From: a virus
DNA length: 25,461 nucleotides
Reading direction: 5' to 3' (one strand)
IMG/VR virus record: IMGVR_UViG_3300007346_000201
Span: 1 to 25,461 of that record
Part shown: piece by piece, positions 7,331 through 12,126 of the stretch
Layout: each line of letters opens with the position of its first letter
Numbering within the stretch: position 1 is the first letter of the stretch
The notes under the pieces: generated by a model
What the model saw: the letters and a program-made list of their open reading frames with translations, nothing else
What the model was told of the DNA's origin: nothing
Databases searched by the model: none
Program-made: the position numbers and the translations under genes

Positions 7331-7621
7331 TCAGTCGTTTTCGGTAAATTTCAAAAACGTGTACAAACGAACTTCAAGACAGTCTGCATACATTCCCGAA
7401 ATGTCGCAACGCGCAAAGAACGTTTCGCTTTGTTGAATTGGAAGTGTCCATGTTATTGCTTCGAATTCGCCGAATTCGCGAAACATGTACGACACGCTTT
7501 CTTGAACGAAGTCGTTCAACATTTTTCTTTCGTCACTGGACAAAGCAGTGAAGTCGTCATTGTTAAGGGCTGCCGCATACGGCGCGGCAACCCTGAATGT
7601 GTCAATGAATTGTGCTTTCAT
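7331..7621 (-). CDS. Small protein of unknown function
   Basis: Predicted 96-residue protein with an N-terminal helical half (NNDDFTALSSDERKMLNDFV) and a beta-rich C-terminal half (FEAITWTLPI, then TFFARCDISGMYADCLEVRLY). I do not recognise a named family. The start overlaps the previous stop as TAATG at 7621-7619, a translational-coupling arrangement. Confidence 0.7.
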   Translation of the reverse strand: MKAQFIDTFRVAAPYAAALNNDDFTALSSDERKMLNDFVQESVSYMFREFGEFEAITWTLPIQQSETFFARCDISGMYADCLEVRLYTFLKFTEND

Positions 7622-7932
7622 TACAGTGAAATTTCGGCATGATTTAAGCGAACGTAAAAAGTCACGCAGTCTGAATGTTCAGAAAACGAAACGTTCAATT
7701 GACCAAACGCTTCGCAAAGTTCGTCCCAACAAGCGCGAAAGTCGTCATTGGACAAAACGTCGGTGACCATTTCACAAGTGTACATGACGCGGTTCAAATT
7801 GGTATTGTGAACGGCAATGCAACAAATGTCTGCAACAATGTTTGCTGCTTGTCGCAAAAGCGTTTCGCAGTCTTCGTGAATGGTTTCGCACCATTCGTTG
7901 CGTTCTGCAACTGTTGGAATTTTTGTGTTCAT
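7621..7932 (-). CDS. Cys-rich protein of unknown function
   Basis: Predicted 103-residue protein with eight Cys (at WCETI, DCETLL, DICCIAV, YTCEM, ACWDELCEAF, DCVTF), otherwise helical and acidic. No regular CxxC pairing for a zinc site is seen; CC in ICCIA is the only adjacent pair. The ATG at 7932 is preceded by ACAAACAGTC, the standard start context, whereas the longer frame from 7965 runs into the 7955-7977 hairpin. Second gene of the P3 transcript and coupled to the next gene by TAATG. Confidence 0.72.
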   Translation of the reverse strand: MNTKIPTVAERNEWCETIHEDCETLLRQAANIVADICCIAVHNTNLNRVMYTCEMVTDVLSNDDFRACWDELCEAFGQLNVSFSEHSDCVTFYVRLNHAEISL

Positions 7933-7954
7933 GACTGTTTGTGTGAATGATGAA

Positions 7955-7977
7955 CCCCCGTCCACTTTGAACGGGGG
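7955..7977 (-). terminator. GC hairpin between first and second P3 genes
   Basis: A 7-bp stem (cccccgt 7955-7961 with acggggg 7971-7977) and nine-base loop. There is no T tract on the minus strand (TTCATCATT follows), so this may protect mRNA ends or attenuate transcription rather than terminate it fully. Confidence 0.5.
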
Positions 7978-7991
7978 CGTTGTTTGTTCGA

Positions 7992-8159
7992 TTATGCTTG
8001 CAAGGATTTAATTGCGCGCAAGTACGCGAACCACGCGCGGTCGGAAATGTGCTTTGTTGCAGCGTGCTTTGCTTGTTCGGTGTACAACGCTGAAATTTTT
8101 TCTTCAGTTGTTGTGTTGCTGTTCAAGATTGAAGCAATGGTGTTGTAAATGCTGTTCAT
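7992..8159 (-). CDS. 55-residue protein of unknown function
   Basis: Small, predicted all-helical protein (MNSIYNTIASILNSNTTTEE, then a Lys/Ala-rich helix ending RAIKSLQA). No family is recognised. The start at 8159 carries the full standard context AACAGTCATGAA about 30 bases downstream of promoter P3, so it is the promoter-proximal, probably most abundant, product of the longest minus-strand transcript. A longer frame from 8231 would run back through the promoter and is rejected. Confidence 0.75.
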   Translation of the reverse strand: MNSIYNTIASILNSNTTTEEKISALYTEQAKHAATKHISDRAWFAYLRAIKSLQA

Positions 8160-8188
8160 GACTGTTTGTTTTTCGTTGTTTGACATTG

Positions 8189-8218
8189 CAATAATATGGT
8201 GGGAAGACCGAACGGCAA
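8189..8218 (-). promoter_or_regulatory. Promoter P3, Bacteroidota-type
   Basis: On the minus strand, TTG (8218-8216) in CCTTGCCG, a 19-base spacer (starting CCGTTCGG, ending CCCACCA), then TATTATTG (8196-8189). The transcript would begin around AATGTCAAACAACG. It drives at least 7992-8159 through 6642-7079 and probably the kinase-like gene. Confidence 0.85.
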
Positions 8219-8335
8219 GGACTAAATGCAAGAAAATTGAAGAAAAGTTTGCTGGAAGTCGGGAAACGCAAGGTTGGTGTGCGTTGGCTTAACCCAAAAA
8301 AATTCGTGGAATATCTTCGCAAAAAGCAAAATGAC

Positions 8336-8890
8336 ATGACAATTGAATTCACAAGCACGACCGACGCAAGCAGCGTTTTGTCAACCGACGACGCAAAAGA
8401 CTTTTTGCGCGTAACAAGCGCAGACGAAGACGCTTTGGTTGGCGCGTTGCGCAACGCGGCTGTTCGTTACGTCGAAGACTATTGCAACACGCATTTTGGA
8501 CAAGACACTGCTGTTCTCTATTTGGACGGATTCTTCAACGTGCGCGTTCCAATTTGTCCCGTCGTATCAATTGAAAGCGTGTCATATTACGACGTTGGAA
8601 ACACGCTGCAAGCGCTTGCCGTTTCGGGCTATTATTACGATTTGAAAAGCACTGTTGCACGCATTGCTTGGAACGACCCGCCGTCCGTGTATGACGACAC
8701 GCTGAACGCAGTGCAAGTGAACTTGACAATTGGACATGCAGTCGACGAAATACCAGAACCCGTAATTCATGCAATCAAACTTTTGACGGCGCATTTCTAC
8801 GACAGACGTAATTTGGTCGCAGCGGGTCGCAACGTCGAAGAAGTCCCATTTGCAGTCAGTGCTTTGTTGAACCCGTACCGAATTCTTTGA
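8336..8890 (+). CDS. Head-tail connector (HK97 gp6-like adaptor)
   Basis: Probable adaptor ring protein that binds below the portal. The N-terminal 'STDDAKDFLRVTSADEDALV' followed by a helix 'ALRNAAVRYVEDYCN' is the signature of gp6-like connectors, and the C-terminal helical 'IHAIKLLTAHFYDRRNLV' plus 'VSALLNPYRIL' matches the usual family end. The middle beta-rich insert (about residues 60-140) is longer than in small gp6 proteins; the total is 184 residues. The ATG at 8336 follows an A-rich leader (aaaaagcaaaatgac). A TTG at 8237 would add 33 unrelated residues. First gene after the inverted cassette; the next gene follows after one base. Confidence 0.8.
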   Translation: MTIEFTSTTDASSVLSTDDAKDFLRVTSADEDALVGALRNAAVRYVEDYCNTHFGQDTAVLYLDGFFNVRVPICPVVSIESVSYYDVGNTLQALAVSGYYYDLKSTVARIAWNDPPSVYDDTLNAVQVNLTIGHAVDEIPEPVIHAIKLLTAHFYDRRNLVAAGRNVEEVPFAVSALLNPYRIL

Positions 8891-8891
8891 C

Positions 8892-9215
8892 ATGTTTGAC
8901 ATTGGAGAATTCGACCGAAAATGCGTTTTGAAAACGTTCACGACTTCAAAGAATTCGTGGAATCATGACGTAAAAACGGAAACAGACTTTGCGACTGTTT
9001 GGGCAAAGCGCGTCGACAAACGCCCTTCAGAAGAATTTGAAGCCAGTCAGATTCAATCCATAACACGAACCGAATGGACAATTCGATACATTTCGGGCGT
9101 CAAGCGAACAATGTATTTGACGCACGACGGAGAAACGTTTGAAATTGTCGGCATTCGTGTTTTGGGACGTCGTGAATTTTTGACGCTTGTCACCGAATTC
9201 CGCGAAACGAATTGA
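8892..9215 (+). CDS. Head-tail joining / head closure protein (SPP1 gp16-like)
   Basis: A 107-residue beta-rich protein matching the Phage_H_T_join (PF05521) pattern: N-terminal 'IGEFDRKCVLKTFTTSKNSW', 'TETDFATVWAKRVDKRPSEEF', 'TEWTIRYISGV', then 'THDGETFEIVGIRVLGRREFLTLV'. Such proteins close the connector after packaging and contact the tail. One base from the preceding connector and one base before the next gene (TGAC-ATG). Confidence 0.82.
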   Translation: MFDIGEFDRKCVLKTFTTSKNSWNHDVKTETDFATVWAKRVDKRPSEEFEASQIQSITRTEWTIRYISGVKRTMYLTHDGETFEIVGIRVLGRREFLTLVTEFRETN

Positions 9216-9216
9216 C

Positions 9217-9825
9217 ATGCGAACATTCAACGTTGGACGTTCAAGCGGAATTGCAAAAGTTGACGAACGTCAACTGAAGATAATTGAAGCGGCAATGTTG
9301 CGCATGCCTGAAGCAATGCGTTCACGACCCATTGCAAAAGCACAAAAGGACGCAATGCAGCCCGCACTGGACGCAAGTCGTCGCGAATCCACAATGATAA
9401 GCCGAAGCGGGTCGTTGGGAAAAAACTTGCACGTTGTGCGCGGCAAGTATCGACGCAAAACATACCCGTATGTTGTTTTGAAGGCGAAAAGCAAGACTGA
9501 AAATTTGGGTGACGACAAATTTGGACTTGACCGTGGAAAGCGCAATTGGGCGCGCGTCGTTCACTTTGGAATTTTGGGCGTGCAGCCGACAATCAAACGC
9601 GCGGGCGTTTCAAAAGGGCGCGGGACGAAAGCAAAAGCGTTTGCGTTCTTTGACAAAGATGAAGGCAAAGTTGTCGTTGTGAAGAAGATAAAACACACAG
9701 GAAATTTGGGTTATCGACTTTTTGACAAAGCGTTTGAAAGCAGTCGCAGACAAGTCGAAACGCATTTCCGTCGCGGCGTCGCGGGCGTCTTGAACACGTT
9801 TTTGAAAAAACAAGGTTTCAAATGA
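9217..9825 (+). CDS. HK97 gp10-like tail-completion/neck protein
   Basis: Predicted 202-residue very basic protein placed where HK97 gp10-like (PF04883) neck proteins are found. Features are an N-terminal helix with many charged residues, 'RSRPIAKAQKDAMQPALDAS', a beta segment 'YPYVVLKAKSK', a His-containing 'NWARVVHFGILG' and a C-terminal helix 'ESSRRQVETHFRRGVAGVL'. The last helix with a conserved-type Arg/Phe pattern is typical. It is longer than many members because of a basic insert around 'AGVSKGRGTKAKAF'. ATG 9217 chosen (AATTGAC-ATG after the previous stop); an upstream in-frame start would overlap the previous gene by 28 bases. Confidence 0.7.
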   Translation: MRTFNVGRSSGIAKVDERQLKIIEAAMLRMPEAMRSRPIAKAQKDAMQPALDASRRESTMISRSGSLGKNLHVVRGKYRRKTYPYVVLKAKSKTENLGDDKFGLDRGKRNWARVVHFGILGVQPTIKRAGVSKGRGTKAKAFAFFDKDEGKVVVVKKIKHTGNLGYRLFDKAFESSRRQVETHFRRGVAGVLNTFLKKQGFK

Positions 9826-10199
9826 TACACAAAATAATTGAAAGAATTCTTGACAGCAGCGACGTCACGGACATTGTTGGCACGCGCGTCTTTCCGTTAA
9901 TTGCTTCGCAAAATTCCGAACTTCCTTCAGTCGTCGTTCAAATGGTTTCCCTTCGAACCAACGACACAAAAGAAGCAAGTTCACCGTTGCACGTTTACAC
10001 AATTCACGTCACTTCATTTGCAAATGAACCAAGTCAATGTTGGGCGCTTTCAAAAGCATGTCAAGCGCAATTGAACAATTGGACGCCGACGGACAACGTC
10101 GTTCGCCAGTCGCGTTTGATTGACATGGCAAGCGACGTATTCGAAAGCACTGAAGTCTTCAGTTTCACGCAGGAATTTGAAGTGTTTTGCGAAATATGA
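9822..10199 (+). CDS. Tail terminator (DUF3168-like)
   Basis: Predicted 125-residue protein with the tail-terminator pattern: 'IIERILDSSDVTDIVGTRVFPLIAS' (the residues following D.V...VG.RV/I.P), a beta strand 'LPSVVVQMVS', 'HVYTIHVTSFANEPSQCWALSKACQAQL' and a final 'FSFTQEFEVFCEI'. These caps end tail-tube polymerisation and join the tail to the head. It overlaps the previous gene by four bases (ATGA) and the following glycosyltransferase-like gene by four bases, indicating tight coupling. Confidence 0.8.
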   Translation: MIHKIIERILDSSDVTDIVGTRVFPLIASQNSELPSVVVQMVSLRTNDTKEASSPLHVYTIHVTSFANEPSQCWALSKACQAQLNNWTPTDNVVRQSRLIDMASDVFESTEVFSFTQEFEVFCEI

Positions 10200-10930
10200 A
10201 ACTTGCTGTTCATTTGCCCGTTTTGGGTCGTCCACGAATTACGGAACTTGCGTTTCGTTCATTGACGCGCGTGCTTGAAGAATTTCGTGAAGCGGGCGTT
10301 GAAAGTCGCGTTTTGGTAATTGGAAGCGAACAGCGTTTGAAGCGACTTGCGCACAAGTACAATTTTGAATGGTTCGAATGTGAAAACAAACCACTTGGAA
10401 AGAAATTTGACCTTGGATTGAAGGAACTTTTGAAAGACAAAACATGGACGCATTTGTTCGAAATGTGTTCGGACAACGTCTTTGAACAAACGTTTGTTGA
10501 AAAAGTCCTTGAAGCGCAAAAGCATGAACCCGACTTGTTGGGACTTGTTTCGTTTTACATGATGAATTGGAAGACGAAGAAAGTTCTGCTGTTTGAAACG
10601 GGCGCAATGTCAAACGTTGGGCGAATAACAAAACGCAAGTTCATTGAACGCGTAATTCGTCGCAGAAATTACGTTTTCGAATATCGACTGCGACAAGGTT
10701 TGGACGCGTCGTTTTACAAAGCAGTTTGCAATGTCGGCAAAGCAGAACCGACTGCGCTGCAAAACGCGACGCCGCTTGTCGTGGACTTGAAGTCTGGAGA
10801 AAGCATGCATTCTTTCGAATCGTTCGCGCGCAATCCGCAAAAGTTCAAAGTCGTAAATTTGGGCGGACACTTTGAAGAAATAACACCAAACACAAAAGAA
10901 AATGGCAACAACGGGAAAAATTCGGAGTAA
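10196..10930 (+). CDS. Putative GT-A fold glycosyltransferase
   Basis: A 244-residue protein with a nucleotide-sugar transferase layout. The N-terminal strand-loop 'KLAVHLPVLGRPRITELAFRS' and strand 'ESRVLVIGSE' form a Rossmann-like start. 'ENKPLGKKFDLGLKEL' (about 63-78) matches the PLG.K.N.G motif of phage GT-A enzymes, and 'THLFEMCSDN' (about 86-94) stands where the SDD/DxD metal-binding turn normally lies, with Asp 93 the only acidic residue. 'ETGAMSNVGRITKRKFIERV' and 'RLRQGLDASFYKAV' fit the acceptor-side loop and following helix. The final 29 bases overlap the major tail protein gene. An aberrant DxD leaves open that it is inactive. Substrate unknown; position suggests a virion or surface glycan. 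Confidence 0.62.
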   Translation: MKLAVHLPVLGRPRITELAFRSLTRVLEEFREAGVESRVLVIGSEQRLKRLAHKYNFEWFECENKPLGKKFDLGLKELLKDKTWTHLFEMCSDNVFEQTFVEKVLEAQKHEPDLLGLVSFYMMNWKTKKVLLFETGAMSNVGRITKRKFIERVIRRRNYVFEYRLRQGLDASFYKAVCNVGKAEPTALQNATPLVVDLKSGESMHSFESFARNPQKFKVVNLGGHFEEITPNTKENGNNGKNSE

Positions 10931-11432
10931 CGCAATTGGCGTGTACATTTCGAACACAGTTCTTCCAGACACTGCTGCAACAGCACCGACTGGAAACACA
11001 TTTGGGGACAACACATTTGAAAACGACACTTGGGAATTGGTCGCTTGTGCAACAAGCGGAACGTTTTCAGGTTCGCTTGAAGTAATTGACGCAACGACAA
11101 AAGACAACGACGGGCAACGCGAAATTCTGCCTGGCGGTTTGACGTGGTCAATGACAGCGGAAGGAATGATTCAGTTCGACCTTTCTTCGAACGTTCGCAG
11201 CAGCGTCGACTTGTTTGACTTGTGGAAAGCGAAGACGCAAGTTCGAATTGCATGGACAACAGCAGTTGACGGGGATACCATGTACTATGGAGCCGCGTAT
11301 ATTACGCAGTTGGAAGAAAATGCTGGTTTGAACGAAGTTGCGTCTTTTTCAGTTACTTTTGAAGGCGACGGCGATTTGACGAAAGCAATCGTTGACAGCA
11401 CGAACACAACTTTCAACAACAACAATTCCTGA
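10902..11432 (+). CDS. Major tail (tube) protein, TP901-1-like
   Basis: A 176-residue, Thr/Ala/Gly-rich beta protein: 'GKIRSNAIGVYISNTVLPDTA', 'TWELVACATSGTFSGSLEVIDATTKDN', 'DLFDLWKAKTQVRIAWTT', 'ASFSVTFEGDGDLTKA'. This is the usual Phage_tail_2/TP901-1 major tail protein pattern, with an N-terminal self-polymerising beta sandwich and 'FEGDGDLT' near the end. Its position between tail terminator and chaperone is diagnostic. The ATG follows an A-rich leader (aacacaaaagaaa) inside the preceding gene. Confidence 0.88.
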   Translation: MATTGKIRSNAIGVYISNTVLPDTAATAPTGNTFGDNTFENDTWELVACATSGTFSGSLEVIDATTKDNDGQREILPGGLTWSMTAEGMIQFDLSSNVRSSVDLFDLWKAKTQVRIAWTTAVDGDTMYYGAAYITQLEENAGLNEVASFSVTFEGDGDLTKAIVDSTNTTFNNNNS

Positions 11433-11437
11433 ACTGA

Positions 11438-11803
11438 ATGAAATTTGGCGGTGAATTTGAATTTGACCTGAACGGGAAAAAGCAAAAATGTTTGCTGAAC
11501 TTGACGACACTTGGTGAAGTCATTGAAGAAAGCGGACTTGAATTGCACGAAATATTTGAAGGACTGCAAAAGCAACCACTTCGCGTCATGCCACTTCTTT
11601 TGTGGCATGGCGTGAAAGTTGCTTGTTGGGCTGAAGATATTGAACCCGAAATGTCAAGAAACAAATTCAACGCTTTGCTTGGTTCATGTAATTGGCAGGA
11701 CTTGACGCCCAAAATATTGGCGACAATGGGCGACGAAGAAGACGACGCAAAAAAAAAGCAAGCGACGACAACGAAAAGAACGACGACGCGGGCGAAAAAA
11801 TAA
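11438..11803 (+). CDS. Tail assembly chaperone, short form (gpG-like)
   Basis: A 121-residue protein read in the zero frame: a beta-rich start 'KFGGEFEFDLNGKKQKCLLNLTTLGEVIEESG' then helices 'LPLLLWHGVKVACWAE', ending in a basic Lys/Thr/Arg tail. Gene G-like chaperones coat the tape measure protein while the tail tube is built. The frame contains the slippery A-run at 11749-11757 near its end, as expected. It starts five bases after the major tail stop. Confidence 0.8.
   Translation: MKFGGEFEFDLNGKKQKCLLNLTTLGEVIEESGLELHEIFEGLQKQPLRVMPLLLWHGVKVACWAEDIEPEMSRNKFNALLGSCNWQDLTPKILATMGDEEDDAKKKQATTTKRTTTRAKK
11752..11758 (+). other. Programmed -1 frameshift site A AAA AAG
   Basis: The zero-frame codons AAA (11753-11755) and AAG (11756-11758) preceded by A make the canonical heptamer A-AAA-AAG, within a run of nine A. 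Zero-frame translation stops at 11803; slipping by -1 continues to 12126. This matches the known G/GT arrangement upstream of tape measure genes. No strong downstream pseudoknot is obvious by eye; a weak aagcg/cgctt pairing is possible. Confidence 0.82.
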
Positions 11804-12126
11804 CGCTTCGCAAGTTTTATCTGAACGCGCTTCGTGCGGGCGTCGACGCTGAACAATTTTGGCGTTTGTCGTTTGTCGAAGCGCGTTGTTGCGTTCAAGC
11901 GCTTGAAACGCGGGACGAATTGCAATGGTTGCAGACTTCGCACATTCTTGCCATGTTGCACAATGTGAACGTGAAGAAAGAACACGCACAAAGTTTTGAA
12001 GCGTTCAACCCATACGCGCAGAAGCGCAAACGTCAAGCACCAGCAGCGAAAATTTCAGCGCGTGAAATTGCGCTATTTTCGACATGGCAAAATGAAATAA
12101 ACAATGGCACGGAGCGCGGCACTTAA
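11758..12126 (+). CDS. Frameshift extension of tail chaperone (gpT-like)
   Basis: The -1 frame portion adds about 122 residues to the chaperone, beginning ASDDNEKNDDAGEK and continuing with a helical domain ('LRKFYLNALRAGVDAEQFW', 'FVEARCCVQALETRDELQWL'). The extended protein is thought in other phages to recruit the tail tube protein. An apparent start at 11692 gives an Arg-rich N-terminus from overlapping the other gene and is unlikely to be used. It overlaps the tape measure start by 23 bases. Confidence 0.78.
   Translation, partial: ASDDNEKNDDAGEKITLRKFYLNALRAGVDAEQFWRLSFVEARCCVQALETRDELQWLQTSHILAMLHNVNVKKEHAQSFEAFNPYAQKRKRQAPAAKISAREIALFSTWQNEINNGTERGT

Noticed and set aside
8237-8335. 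TTG start extending the connector by 33 residues
   Set aside because: The extension has no similarity to connector families and the ATG at 8336 with an A-rich leader gives a normal N-terminus.
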